Part shown: one piece after another, positions 53,921 to 63,979 of the stretch | How positions within the stretch are numbered: the stretch's first letter is position 1 | Layout of the letters: each line of letters opens with the position of its first letter | Source of the DNA: Pantoea septica | Lineage (GTDB): Bacteria > Pseudomonadota > Gammaproteobacteria > Enterobacterales > Enterobacteriaceae | Direction: 5' to 3' | Assembly: GCF_002095575.1 (NCBI RefSeq) | Contig: NZ_MLJJ01000018.1 | Span: 30,760 to 94,759 of the forward strand | Length of the DNA stretch: 64,000 nt | Notes under the pieces: generated by a model | Database searches by the model: none | Told to the model about the DNA's origin: nothing | What the model saw: the letters and a program-made list of their open reading frames with translations, nothing else | Position numbers and translations under genes: made by a program

Positions 53921-54038
53921 AGCGCGGGTAACATGGCCCGATCGCAAAGACGCAAAAAGCGGCATCCTTGCCAGCTCGGCCCACGCCATCCCTGGCGTGG
54001 GACGCTTTGCTCTTCGGTCCATGTTACCCGCTTGCGGG
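53921..54038. repeat. Cruciform-forming intergenic repeat between purK and ybbP
   Basis: Outer 13-bp inverted repeat GCGGGTAACATGG (53924-53936) / CCATGTTACCCGC (54019-54031); inside it a 9-bp hairpin CCCACGCCA-TCCC-TGGCGTGGG (53980-54001) and a GCAAAG/CTTTGC pair. It ends in CCCG-CTTG-CGGGCTTT, which could terminate purEK. Part of it (53958-53986) recurs at 15199-15227. Confidence 0.7.
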
Positions 54039-54074
54039 CTTTAATTGCGGCCTGAAGTAAGCAAGAGCCGATGA

Positions 54075-56492
54075 TCAGAATCCCTCCGCGCGCCGGAACA
54101 GCGCCTTGCCGCGCAGCAGCCGCACGCCCAGCCAGCCGCCGCACAGCGAAAGCAGCAGCGCGCCGCCCAGCGGCAGCGCCAGCCACAGCGTCCAGTCGGG
54201 CTGCCACGGGAAGTCGAAGATTTTGCGCTGCAGCGCCCAGAGCGCCGCTTCCGCTCCCAGCGCCGCCGCCACGCCGGAGACCACGCCGAGCAGCGCGAAC
54301 TCGCACCACAGCGTCGCGCGCAGCAATCTCTTGCTGGCGCCCAGCGTGCGGCAGACCACCAGCTCCTGGCGGCGCTGATGCATCCCGACCTGAATTTGCG
54401 CCAGCAGCAGCAGCACGCCGCAGAAGGTCACCAGCACCACCATAATCTCCAGCGCCTGGCTCACCTGCGTCAGTACCAGGCCGATCTGCCGCATAATGCT
54501 GCCGATATCGAGCAGGCTCAGCGTCGGAAAGGCGCGGTTCAGCTGCGCCAGCAGCGCCGGATCGCTATCCAGCCTGAAGCTGGTCAGCCAGGTTTGCGGC
54601 TGCGCATCCAGCGCGCCGGGCGGAAAGATAAAGAAGAAGTTCGGCCGCAGGCTCTCCCAGTCCACCTTGCGCAGGCTGGTAATTTTTGCGCTAAAGGTCT
54701 GGGTATCGCCGGTAAAGGTCAGCGTATCGCCCAGCTTCACCCCCAGGCGGCCGGCGAGTTCCGCCTCCATCGACACTTCGCCCGGCTGCGGCGGCCAGCG
54801 ACCCGCCGTCAGCGGATTGTGATCGGGCCGCTCGCGCATCCAGGTCAGATTCAGTTCGCGGTTCAGGGCGTTATCCAGCTTCGGATCGGCCTCTTTGCCG
54901 TTCAGATCGGTCAGACGCGCTCGCGCCACGGGATAGAAGGCTTCCGGCTTCACCTTATGCGATGCGAGGAAAGCACGCACCTGCGGCACCTGATCCTGGG
55001 TCATATTGAGCAGGAAATAGTTTGGGCTGTCCGGCGGCAGCTGCTGCTGCCAGCGGTCCAGCAGATCGCCGCGCATTACCAGCAGCAGCGCCAGCAGCAT
55101 AAAAGAGAGCGAAAACGCCGCCAGCTGGCTCAGCGTCATGCCCGGCTGACGCAGCAGACGGTTAATCGCCAGCCGCAGCGCGAGGCTGCGCACCACCAGC
55201 CGCCGCAGCAGCAACAGCGTGCCCCAGCCCAGCAGCGCCAGCACGCCGGCCAGCGCCGCCACGCCCGCCAGCAGCGCCCACAGCATCTTGCTGCCGCCCA
55301 CCAGCAGCGCCAGCAGCGCAATCACCACCACGCCCATCGCCGGGATATAGCGCTTCAGCGGCCAGATATCGGCCACCGCGTCGCGACGCAGCACGCGCAG
55401 CGGCTGGGTCGCCAGCAGCAGTCGATAGGGGCGCAGACCCACCAGCAGCGAGATCGCGAACAGCGAGCCGATCGCCCAGAGCCACGGCCAGCCGCTGGCG
55501 GGCGGCAGGGTCGCGGGCAGCACCGGCTTCAGCATCTGCATCAGCAGCGCCTCGACGCCCATCCCAAGCGCCCCGCCGCACGCCGCCGCCAATAGCAGCA
55601 CCGCCAGCCACTGGCCGACGATAAGCCGACGCAGCGCGTCCCGCGTCGCCCCCAGCGTTTTCAGCACCGCGACCAGATCGTAGCGGCTGCGGCAGTAGTG
55701 GCTCATCGCCACCGCGACGGCGGCGATGGCCAGCATCAGGGTCAGCAAGGCGGAGAGCAGCAGAAACTGCTGGGCGCGCTGCATTGAGCGCCCCAGCGCG
55801 TCTTCGGAATTCTCAACGCTGATCCAGCGCTGATCCGCCTTCAGCTGCGGCTGGATCCAGCGATCGTAGCGCGCCAGCTGCTGCGGCTCGCCGGCGAACT
55901 TATAACGCCAGGTCAGGCGGCTGCCCGGCTGAATCGCGCCGGTCTTCTGCGCATCTTCAAGGTTGATTAGCAGGCGCGGCGCCATCTGAAAGGGATTAAA
56001 GCCGCCGTCCGGCTCCTGAATCACCTCGCCCACGATGCGCAGGCTGGCGTCGCCGACATCCAGCCTGTCGCCCACCTTGAGGTTAAGCAGCGCCATTAGC
56101 CGCGGCGCAGCCAGCGCCGTGCCGGGCGTGGGTTTCAGGCCCGCCGGGTCGGTCTGCAGCTCGCCGAACATCGGATAGCGGTTATCGACCGCCTTGACCG
56201 CCGCCAGCTGCGGCGTCTCGCCGGCGAAGGTCATGGTCATAAAGCTAAGCTGCCCGCTGACGCTTAGCCCCTCTTCCCGCGCCTTCGCCAGCCAGGCGTC
56301 CGGCACCGCCGCGCTGCTGCGCAGCGTGCGGTCGCCCGCCATAAAGTCGCGGCTCTGCTGGCTGAGTCCTTTCTCCATGCGGTCGCCGATGGCGCCCAGC
56401 GCCAGCACGCAGGCCACCGACAGCGTCAGCGCCATCCAGACAATCAGCAGCGAGGGCGAGCGCCACTCGCGCCAGAACCAGCGCCAGATCAT
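54075..56492 (-). CDS. ybbP: FtsX/MacB-type ABC permease YbbP
   Basis: 805 residues against 804 in E. coli, about ten membrane helices and two large periplasmic domains. It begins MIWRWFWREWRSPSLLIVWM; the FtsX core (LLLLAQIQVGMHQRRQELVV, CRTLGASKRLLRATLW) is near the end. It forms the permease of a type VII-style ABC system with YbbA. GGGAGGAG precedes the ATG at 56492, which overlaps the ybbA stop (ATGA). Function is uncertain; it may act on lipoproteins or exported substrates. Confidence 0.94.
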   Translation of the reverse strand: MIWRWFWREWRSPSLLIVWMALTLSVACVLALGAIGDRMEKGLSQQSRDFMAGDRTLRSSAAVPDAWLAKAREEGLSVSGQLSFMTMTFAGETPQLAAVKAVDNRYPMFGELQTDPAGLKPTPGTALAAPRLMALLNLKVGDRLDVGDASLRIVGEVIQEPDGGFNPFQMAPRLLINLEDAQKTGAIQPGSRLTWRYKFAGEPQQLARYDRWIQPQLKADQRWISVENSEDALGRSMQRAQQFLLLSALLTLMLAIAAVAVAMSHYCRSRYDLVAVLKTLGATRDALRRLIVGQWLAVLLLAAACGGALGMGVEALLMQMLKPVLPATLPPASGWPWLWAIGSLFAISLLVGLRPYRLLLATQPLRVLRRDAVADIWPLKRYIPAMGVVVIALLALLVGGSKMLWALLAGVAALAGVLALLGWGTLLLLRRLVVRSLALRLAINRLLRQPGMTLSQLAAFSLSFMLLALLLVMRGDLLDRWQQQLPPDSPNYFLLNMTQDQVPQVRAFLASHKVKPEAFYPVARARLTDLNGKEADPKLDNALNRELNLTWMRERPDHNPLTAGRWPPQPGEVSMEAELAGRLGVKLGDTLTFTGDTQTFSAKITSLRKVDWESLRPNFFFIFPPGALDAQPQTWLTSFRLDSDPALLAQLNRAFPTLSLLDIGSIMRQIGLVLTQVSQALEIMVVLVTFCGVLLLLAQIQVGMHQRRQELVVCRTLGASKRLLRATLWCEFALLGVVSGVAAALGAEAALWALQRKIFDFPWQPDWTLWLALPLGGALLLSLCGGWLGVRLLRGKALFRRAEGF

Positions 56493-57175
56493 CGCTCCTC
56501 CCACACTTTGCCGTCGCGCAGCCTCAGGCGGCGGTCACAGCGCGCCGCCAGCTGTTCGTCATGCGTCACCAGAATCAGCGTGGTGGCGTAGTCGCGGTTG
56601 AGCGAGAAAAGCAGATCGGCGATGCGGTCGCCGGTTTTCCGGTCCAGATTGCCGGTAGGCTCATCGGCGAACAGCAGGCCGGGCTGCCCGTTAAAGGCAC
56701 GCGCCAGCGCCACGCGCTGCTGTTCGCCGCCGGAGAGCTGCGCGGGCAGATGCGTCAGGCGCTCGCCCAATCCCAGTTGGGTTAACAGCTCGCGCGCCTG
56801 CTCGCGGCTCCGGCGGTCGCTCTCGCCGCGCAGCAGCGCAGGCAGCTGCACGTTCTCCAGCGCGTTCAGCGTCGGCACCAGCATAAAGGACTGAAAAACA
56901 AAGCCGACCTGCGTCGCCCGCAGCGCGGCGCGCTGCTCTTCGTCGAGCAGGTGCAGAGGCTGTCCCAGCAGCCTGACCTCACCGCTGCTGCCGTCGTCGA
57001 GGCCCGCCAGAATGCCCAGCAGCGTCGATTTGCCGGATCCGGACTCGCCGATCAGCGCGATGGTTTCGGCCCGTTTGACAATGAAGTCAACTCCGGTAAG
57101 GATGGACAACTGGTGTTCCCCCTGACCGACGGACTTTGTAAGATGATGAACTTCAAGAATGTTTTCCGCTGGCAT
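56489..57175 (-). CDS. ybbA: ABC ATPase YbbA
   Basis: 228 residues from the ATG at 57175. Walker A GESGSGKST near residue 44, signature LSGGEQQR near 143 and Walker B LLFADEP near 162, LolD/MacB class. It powers YbbP. The N-terminus MPAENILEVHHLTKSVGQGE matches E. coli. Its start overlaps the divergent tesA start by 33 bp. Confidence 0.96.
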   Translation of the reverse strand: MPAENILEVHHLTKSVGQGEHQLSILTGVDFIVKRAETIALIGESGSGKSTLLGILAGLDDGSSGEVRLLGQPLHLLDEEQRAALRATQVGFVFQSFMLVPTLNALENVQLPALLRGESDRRSREQARELLTQLGLGERLTHLPAQLSGGEQQRVALARAFNGQPGLLFADEPTGNLDRKTGDRIADLLFSLNRDYATTLILVTHDEQLAARCDRRLRLRDGKVWEER

Positions 57176-57769
57176 TACTCTTTCCTGTTTTTCGTTCTTC
57201 TGCTGGCATCGCATCTGGCCGCTGCGAACACCCTGTTAGTGTTAGGCGACAGCCTGAGCGCCGGCTATCGCATGTCGGCCAGCGCCGCCTGGCCGAGCCT
57301 GCTGAACGGCAGCTGGCAGCAGCAGCCCAAAGTGGTCAACGCCAGCATCAGCGGCGACACCGCTGCGCAGGGACTGGCGCGCTTGCCGGCGCTATTAAAA
57401 CAGCATCAGCCGCAGTGGGTGTTAATCGAACTGGGCGGTAACGACGGCCTGCGCGGCTTTCCGCCGCAGGCTATCGAGCGGGATCTGCGTAAAATCATCG
57501 ACGACGTAAAGGCGGCGAACGCCGAGCCGCTGCTGATGCAGGTGCGTCTGCCCGCCAATTACGGGCGGCGTTATACGGAAGCGTTCAGCGGGATCTATCC
57601 CAGACTGGCACAGCAGTACAACATTCCTCTGGTGCCCTTTTTCATGGAGCAGGTCTACCTGAAACCTGAATGGATGCAGCAGGACGGCATCCACCCGAAC
57701 CCCGATGCGCAGCCCTTTATCGCCGAGCTGATGGCGAAAGAACTGGCCCCTTTAGTTAAGCATGAGTAA
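57143..57769 (+). CDS. tesA: Acyl-CoA thioesterase I / protease I / lysophospholipase L1 TesA
   Basis: 208 residues from ATG 57143 (MMNF as in E. coli), with a signal peptide of about 27 residues (cleaved near LAAA). SGNH/GDSL hydrolase: GDS with Ser37, Gly-Gly-Asn-Asp at about 98-101, and the Asp181/His184 pair (DGIHP). It hydrolyses acyl thioesters and lysophospholipids in the periplasm. The 5' end runs 33 bp into the divergent ybbA gene. Confidence 0.96.
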   Translation: MMNFKNVFRWHYSFLFFVLLLASHLAAANTLLVLGDSLSAGYRMSASAAWPSLLNGSWQQQPKVVNASISGDTAAQGLARLPALLKQHQPQWVLIELGGNDGLRGFPPQAIERDLRKIIDDVKAANAEPLLMQVRLPANYGRRYTEAFSGIYPRLAQQYNIPLVPFFMEQVYLKPEWMQQDGIHPNPDAQPFIAELMAKELAPLVKHE

Positions 57770-57789
57770 CCTGCGGCGACGCGCTTTTT

Positions 57790-58575
57790 ATGGGTAAAGA
57801 TATGCAAAAAACCGTTGTAATTACCGGCTGTTCCAGCGGTATCGGTCTGGTGGCGGCGCAGGATCTGCTGGCGCGCGGCTACCGCGTGATCGCCGCCTGC
57901 CGCAAGCCCGAGGATGTCGAGCGAATGCGCGCGCAGGGCTTTGTCGCCGTCGCCCTCGATCTTGACGACGCGGCGAGCATCGATCGCGCCGCCGATGAAA
58001 TTCTGACGCTGACGGCGCATCGTCTGTTCGCGCTGTTCAACAACGGCGGCTTCGGCCTGTACGGCCCGCTGCGCACGCTGTCGCGCCAGCAGCTGGAGCA
58101 GCAGTTCTCTACCAACTTCTTCGGCGCTCATCAGCTGACAATGCGGCTGCTGCCCGCGCTGGAAGCGCACGGCGACGCGCGCATCGTCAATACCAGCTCC
58201 GTGCTCGGGTTGATCTCCACGCCGGGCCGCGGTGCCTACGCCGCCAGCAAATACGCGCTCGAGGCCTGGAGCGACGCGCTGCGTCTTGAGCTGCGCCGCA
58301 GCGGCGTGCGCGTCAGCCTGATCGAGCCGGGGCCTATTCACACCCGCTTCACCGACAACGTGACCCAGGGCGAGCCGGACCAGCCGGTGCGCAACCCCGG
58401 CATCGCCGCGCGCTTTACCCTGCCGCCGGAGGCGATCCTGCCGAAGCTGCGGCACGCGCTGGAGAGCCCCCGTCCGCGCCTGCGCTATCCGGTGACCCTG
58501 GTCGCACATGCGATGAGCATCCTGAAAAGAGTGCTGCCGGGCTGGATGCTGGATCGCATTTTAAGCAGCCGCTGA
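57790..58575 (+). CDS. ybbO: Short-chain dehydrogenase/reductase YbbO
   Basis: 261 residues, classical [15 protein letters not shown] binds NADP, NNGGFG replaces NNAG, catalytic Tyr and Lys in [11 protein letters not shown], Ser in NTSSVLG. E. coli YbbO reduces aldehydes such as hydroxy fatty aldehydes. It follows tesA by 20 bp. The start is either ATG 57790 or 57802; the second has a better GGTAAAGAT site. Confidence 0.92.
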   Translation: MGKDMQKTVVITGCSSGIGLVAAQDLLARGYRVIAACRKPEDVERMRAQGFVAVALDLDDAASIDRAADEILTLTAHRLFALFNNGGFGLYGPLRTLSRQQLEQQFSTNFFGAHQLTMRLLPALEAHGDARIVNTSSVLGLISTPGRGAYAASKYALEAWSDALRLELRRSGVRVSLIEPGPIHTRFTDNVTQGEPDQPVRNPGIAARFTLPPEAILPKLRHALESPRPRLRYPVTLVAHAMSILKRVLPGWMLDRILSSR

Positions 58576-58643
58576 GAATTCATCTTGAAGCGGGCCTGTC
58601 CGGCCCCATATTCTTTAAACACTTTCTGCCAAGAGACTTAGTC

Positions 58644-59501
58644 ATGTCACCACAAGCTTCGATTATCGACGTTAACGAATCCAACCTGCATCAGACGCTG
58701 GAACAGTCCATGCAGATCCCGGTGCTGTTCTATTTCTGGTCGGATCGCAGCCAACATTGTCAGCAGCTGACCCCGCTGCTGGAGCGTCTGGCGCAGGAGT
58801 ACGCCGGCCAGTTTATTCTGGCGAAGCTCGACTGCGACAAAGAGCAAATGGTGGCGTCGCAGTTCGGCCTGCGCTCAATCCCGACGGTCTATCTGTTCCA
58901 GAACGGCCAGCCGGTCGACGGTTTCCAGGGGCCGCAGCCTGAAAAGGCGGTGCGCGCGCTGCTGGAAAAAGTGCTGCCGCGCGAAGAGGAGCTGAAAGCG
59001 CAGCAGGCGCTGGCGCTGATGGAAGAAGGCAAACTGCTGGAGGCGCTGCCGCTGCTGAAAGAGGCCTGGCAGCTCAGCCGCCAGGCGAGCGAAATCGGCT
59101 TTTTGCTGGCGGAGGTCTTGATCGGCCTGAACCGCAGCGACGAAGCGGAAGAGGTGCTGGCGAAGGTGCCGCTGCAGGATCAGGATACCCGCTATCAGAG
59201 CCTGATGGCGCAGATCGATCTGCTAAAGCAGGCGGCCGATACGCCGGAAATCCAGCAGCTGCAGGCGCAGCTGGAGAGCGATCCCGCCAATGCCGAGCTG
59301 GCTGCCAAGCTCTCGTTACAGCTGCATCAGGTAGGCCGTAACGAAGAGGCGCTGGAGCTGCTGTTCGGCTTCCTGAAGCGCGATATGAACGCGGCGGACG
59401 GCCAGGTGCGCAAAATGCTGCAGGAGATCCTCGCGGCGCTCGGCACCGGCGACGCGCTCGCGGCCCGCTACCGTCGCCAGCTCTACTCGCTGCTCTACTA
59501 A
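58644..59501 (+). CDS. cnoX: Chaperedoxin CnoX (YbbN)
   Basis: 285 residues: thioredoxin-like domain to about residue 110 with S36-Q-H-C39 in place of the C-x-x-C site, then TPR-like helical repeats. It holds unfolded proteins and protects GroEL clients during hypochlorite stress; Cys39 is the lone active-site-like Cys, as in E. coli. The SxxC motif means it does not act as a disulfide reductase. Confidence 0.94.
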   Translation: MSPQASIIDVNESNLHQTLEQSMQIPVLFYFWSDRSQHCQQLTPLLERLAQEYAGQFILAKLDCDKEQMVASQFGLRSIPTVYLFQNGQPVDGFQGPQPEKAVRALLEKVLPREEELKAQQALALMEEGKLLEALPLLKEAWQLSRQASEIGFLLAEVLIGLNRSDEAEEVLAKVPLQDQDTRYQSLMAQIDLLKQAADTPEIQQLQAQLESDPANAELAAKLSLQLHQVGRNEEALELLFGFLKRDMNAADGQVRKMLQEILAALGTGDALAARYRRQLYSLLY

Positions 59502-59518
59502 ACCGGCGGCGCGACATC

Positions 59519-59540
59519 CGGGCCGAAGCGACTCGGCCCG
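59519..59540 (+). terminator. Hairpin between cnoX and qmcA
   Basis: CGGGCCGA-AGCGAC-TCGGCCCG, 8-bp perfect stem after the cnoX stop. There is no T tract, so read-through into qmcA is possible. Confidence 0.5.
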
Positions 59541-59563
59541 TACATTAACAATTGGGAGGTTAT

Positions 59564-60478
59564 ATGTTAACAGTCATTCCTGCGCTGATTGTGCTGGCGC
59601 TGGTCACGGTATGGGCGGGCGTCAAGATCGTGCCGCAGGGCTATCAGTGGACCGTCGAGCGCTTCGGCCGCTACACCCGCACGCTGCAGCCCGGGCTGAG
59701 TCTGGTCGTGCCCTTTATGGATCGTATTGGCCGCAAGATCAATATGATGGAGCGGGTGCTCGATATTCCCTCGCAGGAGGTCATCTCCAAAGACAACGCC
59801 AACGTCACCATCGACGCCGTCTGTTTTATTCAGGCGGTGGATCCGGCGCGCGCCGCCTACGAGGTCAGCAATCTCGAACTGGCGATCATCAACCTCACCA
59901 TGACCAACATCCGCACCGTGCTCGGCGGCATGGAGCTGGATGAAATGCTGTCGCAGCGCGATAACATCAACACCCGATTGCTGCACATCGTCGACGAGGC
60001 GACCAATCCCTGGGGCGTGAAAATCACCCGCATCGAAATCCGCGACGTGCGTCCGCCGCAGGAGCTGATCGCCGCCATGAACGCGCAGATGAAGGCGGAG
60101 CGCACCAAGCGCGCCGACATCCTTGCGGCGGAAGGCGTGCGCCAGGCGGCGATTCTGCGCGCCGAGGGCGACAAGCAGTCGCGCATTCTGAAGGCTGAAG
60201 GCGAGCGCACCTCGGCATTCCTGCAGGCGGAAGCGCGCGAACGCCAGGCGGAAGCCGAAGCGCGCGCCACGAAAATGGTCTCCGAAGCGATCGCGGCGGG
60301 CGACATTCAGGCGGTGAACTACTTCGTGGCGCAGAAATATACCGACGCGCTGCAGAAAATTGGCGAAGCCAGCAACAGCAAAGTGGTGATGATGCCGCTG
60401 GACGCCAGCAGCCTGCTCGGCTCGGTAGCGGGCATCAGCGAGCTGCTTAAAGGCGCCTCTTCAGAGTCGAAACGCTGA
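59564..60478 (+). CDS. qmcA: SPFH/stomatin-family membrane protein QmcA
   Basis: 304 residues from ATG 59564 (GGGAGGT upstream). An N-terminal membrane helix ([17 protein letters not shown]), the SPFH band-7 domain ([20 protein letters not shown]...), and a long coiled coil (residues about 175-240, [20 protein letters not shown]). It assembles into membrane microdomains and is the partner of YbbJ. The stop overlaps ybbJ (TGATG). In E. coli fetAB sits between qmcA and ybbN; here they are adjacent. Confidence 0.95.
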   Translation: MLTVIPALIVLALVTVWAGVKIVPQGYQWTVERFGRYTRTLQPGLSLVVPFMDRIGRKINMMERVLDIPSQEVISKDNANVTIDAVCFIQAVDPARAAYEVSNLELAIINLTMTNIRTVLGGMELDEMLSQRDNINTRLLHIVDEATNPWGVKITRIEIRDVRPPQELIAAMNAQMKAERTKRADILAAEGVRQAAILRAEGDKQSRILKAEGERTSAFLQAEARERQAEAEARATKMVSEAIAAGDIQAVNYFVAQKYTDALQKIGEASNSKVVMMPLDASSLLGSVAGISELLKGASSESKR

Positions 60479-60924
60479 TGTTGATGGAAATCATCGCCCA
60501 TCCGCACTGGTTCTGGCTGACCCTCGGCGGACTGCTGCTGGCGGCGGAGATGCTCGGCACCAGCGGCTATCTGCTGTGGAGCGGCATCGCGGCGGTGCTG
60601 GTGGGGATCGTGGAATGGCTGGCGCCCTTCAGCTGGACAGCGCAGGGCTCGCTGTTCGCCCTGCTGACGCTGGTCTGCGTTTATCTCTGGTATCGCTGGA
60701 TGCGCCATCGCGAGCGCCATCAGCAGCCCAACGCCCTTAACCAGCGCGGCAATCAGCTGATCGGCACCCTTCTGACGCTGGATGCGCCGCTGGTCAACGG
60801 CATCGGCCACGTGCGGCTAGGGGACAGCAGCTGGCGCGTGCAGGCCGATCGGGATCTGCCGGCAGGGGCGCAGGTCGTCGTGACGGGCGTCGAGGGCATA
60901 ACGCTGCACATTACGCCGCGCTAA
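60478..60924 (+). CDS. ybbJ: NfeD-like membrane protein YbbJ
   Basis: 148 residues: two or three membrane helices in the first 75 residues, then an OB-fold ([24 protein letters not shown]) that is the NfeD C-terminal domain. NfeD proteins partner stomatin-like proteins such as QmcA and affect membrane fluidity domains. Coupled to qmcA by an overlapping stop/start. The end overlaps cueR by four bases on the other strand. Confidence 0.93.
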   Translation: MLMEIIAHPHWFWLTLGGLLLAAEMLGTSGYLLWSGIAAVLVGIVEWLAPFSWTAQGSLFALLTLVCVYLWYRWMRHRERHQQPNALNQRGNQLIGTLLTLDAPLVNGIGHVRLGDSSWRVQADRDLPAGAQVVVTGVEGITLHITPR

Positions 60925-61331
60925 TCGGGCTGGCTATGGCCGCAGCATCCCGCCAGATTATTGATAATCGGGCACTCCGCGCCTTCGTCGCCCGGACAGG
61001 CGTCGGCCAGCGCCAGCAGCCGCATGCGCATCGCCTGCAGCTCTTCGATATGGGCGGCGATCTCCGCCGCTTTCTGCAGGGTGCGCGCTTTGACGTCGGC
61101 GCTGTGTCGCGTCGGATCGTTGAACAGCGTCACCAGCTCGCGGCACTCGTCGAGGGTAAAACCCACCTGGCGCGCCTGGCGCAGCAGATTAAGCTCATCG
61201 AGGTGATGCGCGCTGTAGCGACGATAGCCATTGTCGCTGCGCAACGGCGGCGTCACCACGCCCTTCTCTTCGTAGAAACGGATCGCCTTGCTGGTCAACC
61301 CGGTTTTTTTCGCTACATCGCTGATATTCAC
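60921..61331 (-). CDS. cueR: Copper-responsive MerR-type activator CueR
   Basis: 136 residues: MerR HTH at 4-40 ([20 protein letters not shown]), dimer helix 80-108, and the Cu(I) loop with Cys112 and Cys120 (CPGDEGAEC) at the positions known from E. coli. It activates copA by untwisting the long-spacer promoter. The CCGH-rich tail is as in E. coli. Divergent from copA. Confidence 0.96.
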   Translation of the reverse strand: MNISDVAKKTGLTSKAIRFYEEKGVVTPPLRSDNGYRRYSAHHLDELNLLRQARQVGFTLDECRELVTLFNDPTRHSADVKARTLQKAAEIAAHIEELQAMRMRLLALADACPGDEGAECPIINNLAGCCGHSQPD

Positions 61332-61378
61332 CCTGCTCCTCCTTAAAAATCGAGCGCGGCCAGTCTGGTAAAAATAGT

Positions 61379-61409
61379 TTGACCTTCCCCTTGATGGAAG
61401 GTTTAGCCT
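61379..61409 (+). promoter_or_regulatory. CueR-controlled copA promoter
   Basis: -35 TTGACC (61379-61384), 19-bp spacer holding the palindrome ACCTTCC-(7)-GGAAGGT (61382-61402), and -10 TAGCCT (61404-61409). The long spacer and dyad are diagnostic of MerR-family control and nearly match the E. coli copA site. Confidence 0.92.
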
Positions 61410-61465
61410 GTATCACGAGTGATAAAAAGCTCACATTGTTAACGGCGACAAAACAGGAGCACGCT

Positions 61466-63979
61466 ATGTCTCATACTATCTCGCTGGCGCTGGAAGGCCT
61501 TTCCTGCGGCCACTGCGTCAAACGCGTTAAAGAAGCGCTCGAACAGCGCGACGATGTCGAACAGGCCAGCGTCACGCAGCAGGAGGCGCAGGTTGTCGGC
61601 AGCGCCGACGCCGCCGCGCTAATCGCAACGGTGGAAGAAGCGGGCTATCACGCCACGCTCAGCGGCGACAGCCACCCAAAGCCTGAGCCGTTGACAGCTT
61701 CAGAGCCGCCGCCGGAGGCGCTGACAACGGTGGCGGAAACCCAACCGGCACAGGAGCATGAAAATGCGCAGTTTCTGCTTATCGAAGGCATGAGCTGCGC
61801 CAGCTGCGTCAGCCGGGTAGAGAAGGCGCTGGAAAAAGTGCCTGGCGTGACCCAGGCGCGCGTCAACCTTGGCGAACGCAGCGCGCTGGTGATGGGCGAC
61901 GCCTCTGCGCAGCAGCTGGTCGAGGCGGTCGACGCGGCGGGCTACCACGCTCAGCCGGTGCAGGATGAACAGGAGCGGCGCGACAGGCAGCAGAGCAGCG
62001 CGCGCAAAGCGATGCGCCGCTTTAGCTGGCAGGCGGCGCTGGCGCTGGCGTTCGGCGCGCCCCTGATGATCTGGGGCATGCTCGGCGACAATATGATGCT
62101 CAGCGACGCCAACCGCACGCTCTGGCTCGCTATCGGCACCGTCACGCTGCTGATTATGGTTGTCGCCGGCGGCCACTTCTACCGCAGCGCGTGGCGCAGC
62201 CTGCGCAACGGCAGCGCCACTATGGACACGCTGGTGGCGCTCGGCACCGCTGCCGCCTGGATCTACTCCATCAGCGTCGCCCTCTGGCCCGACTTTTTTC
62301 CCGTTCAGGCGCGGCATCTCTATTTTGAAGCCAGCGTGATGATTATTGGCCTGATCAATCTCGGCCACGCGCTGGAGCAGCGCGCGCGCCAGCGCTCCTC
62401 TAAGGCGCTTGAGCGGCTGCTCGATTTGACGCCCGCGCAGGCGCGCCTCGTCAGCGAGCAGGGCGAAATGCTGGTGCCGCTCAGCGCGGTGCAGCCGGGC
62501 ATGACGCTGCGCCTGACCACGGGCGATCGCGTGCCGGTGGACGGCGACATTACCGACGGCGAAGCCTGGCTTGATGAGGCGATGCTGACCGGCGAAGCGG
62601 TGCCGCAGGGCAAACGCGCCGGCGATAAGGTCTACGCCGGGACGCTGGTGCAGGACGGCGCGGTGCGCTTCGTGGCGCGCGCCACCGGCCAGCACACCGC
62701 GCTGTCGCGCATTATTCATCTGGTGCGCCAGGCGCAGAGCAGCAAACCGGACGTGGGTCGCCTCGCCGACCGCATCTCGGCGGTTTTCGTGCCGGTGGTG
62801 GTCGCCATCGCCCTGATTAGCGCCGCCATCTGGTATCTGTTCGGTCCGCAGCCGCAGATCGCCTACACGCTGGTGATCGCCACCACGGTTTTGATTATCG
62901 CCTGCCCCTGCGCGCTAGGTCTCGCGACGCCGATGTCGATTATTGCGGGGGTCGGGCGCGCCGCCGAGCTGGGCGTGCTGGTGCGCGACGCCGACGCGCT
63001 GCAGCGCGCCAGCCGCATTGATACGCTGGTATTTGATAAAACCGGCACGCTGACGGCCGGCACGCCGCAGCTCGACGAGGTGGTGACGTGGTACGGCTGG
63101 TCGCGCGAGGCGGTGGTGCAGACCGCCGCCGCGCTGGAGCAAAACGCCAGCCACCCGCTGGCGCAGGCGATTACCGCGGCAGCGATTGCTATGAACACGG
63201 GCGAAATAGCGCAATTTCGTACAATACGCGGCAAAGGCGTCAGCGGCATACTCGACGGCAAGCCGCTGCTGCTGGGCAATGCGGCGCTGATGCAGGATAA
63301 CGCTGTCGCCCTGCAGCAGGCGCAGCCGGATATCGAGCGGCTGTCGCGTCAGGGCGCGACGCCGGTGCTGCTGGCGCAGGACGGCGAGCTTGTCGGCCTG
63401 ATTGCGCTGCGCGACCAGCTACGTCCCGAGAGCAAAGCGGCGCTGGCGCGGCTGCATCAGGCGGGTTACCGCCTGATGATGCTGACCGGCGATCGGGAAG
63501 AGACCGCGCGCGCCATTGCGCAGGAGGCGGGCATCGACGAGGTGATCGCCGGCGTGCTGCCGGAAGCAAAGGCGCAGACTATCGCCGCGCTGCAGCAGCA
63601 GGGCCGCCGCGTCGCCATGATCGGCGACGGCATCAACGACGCCCCGGCGCTGGCGCAGGCGGACGTCGGCATCGCCATGGGCGGCGGCAGCGACGTGGCG
63701 GTGGAAACCGCGCCCATTACCCTGATGCGCGCCGATCTTAACAGCGTCGCCGACGCGCTGGCGCTCTCCAGCGCGACGCTGCGTAATATTCGTCAGAATT
63801 TGCTGGGCGCCTTTATCTACAACAGCCTGGGCATTCCGCTGGCGGCGGGCGTGCTCTATCCACTGACCGGCGCGCTGCTCAGCCCGGTAGTAGCGGGCGC
63901 GGCGATGGCGCTGTCGTCGATTACCGTGGTCGGCAACGCCAACCGGCTGCTGCGCTTTCGCCCGACGACGCGGCAATAG
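61466..63979 (+). CDS. copA: Cu(I)-exporting P1B-type ATPase CopA
   Basis: 837 residues from ATG 61466 (CAGGAG upstream; the longer frame to 61379 is the promoter). Two metal-binding domains with Cys14/Cys17 (GLSCGHC) and Cys111/Cys114 (GMSCASC), eight membrane helices, the TGEAVP actuator loop, CPC in [12 protein letters not shown], the phosphorylated Asp in DKTGTLT and [10 protein letters not shown]. It pumps Cu(I) from cytoplasm to periplasm. The stop is at 63977-63979; 21 bases follow. Confidence 0.97.
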   Translation: MSHTISLALEGLSCGHCVKRVKEALEQRDDVEQASVTQQEAQVVGSADAAALIATVEEAGYHATLSGDSHPKPEPLTASEPPPEALTTVAETQPAQEHENAQFLLIEGMSCASCVSRVEKALEKVPGVTQARVNLGERSALVMGDASAQQLVEAVDAAGYHAQPVQDEQERRDRQQSSARKAMRRFSWQAALALAFGAPLMIWGMLGDNMMLSDANRTLWLAIGTVTLLIMVVAGGHFYRSAWRSLRNGSATMDTLVALGTAAAWIYSISVALWPDFFPVQARHLYFEASVMIIGLINLGHALEQRARQRSSKALERLLDLTPAQARLVSEQGEMLVPLSAVQPGMTLRLTTGDRVPVDGDITDGEAWLDEAMLTGEAVPQGKRAGDKVYAGTLVQDGAVRFVARATGQHTALSRIIHLVRQAQSSKPDVGRLADRISAVFVPVVVAIALISAAIWYLFGPQPQIAYTLVIATTVLIIACPCALGLATPMSIIAGVGRAAELGVLVRDADALQRASRIDTLVFDKTGTLTAGTPQLDEVVTWYGWSREAVVQTAAALEQNASHPLAQAITAAAIAMNTGEIAQFRTIRGKGVSGILDGKPLLLGNAALMQDNAVALQQAQPDIERLSRQGATPVLLAQDGELVGLIALRDQLRPESKAALARLHQAGYRLMMLTGDREETARAIAQEAGIDEVIAGVLPEAKAQTIAALQQQGRRVAMIGDGINDAPALAQADVGIAMGGGSDVAVETAPITLMRADLNSVADALALSSATLRNIRQNLLGAFIYNSLGIPLAAGVLYPLTGALLSPVVAGAAMALSSITVVGNANRLLRFRPTTRQ

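Noticed and set aside
54378..55595. 405-codon ORF opposite ybbP, rich in Gln, His and Arg
   Set aside because: Antisense shadow produced by GC-rich codon bias.
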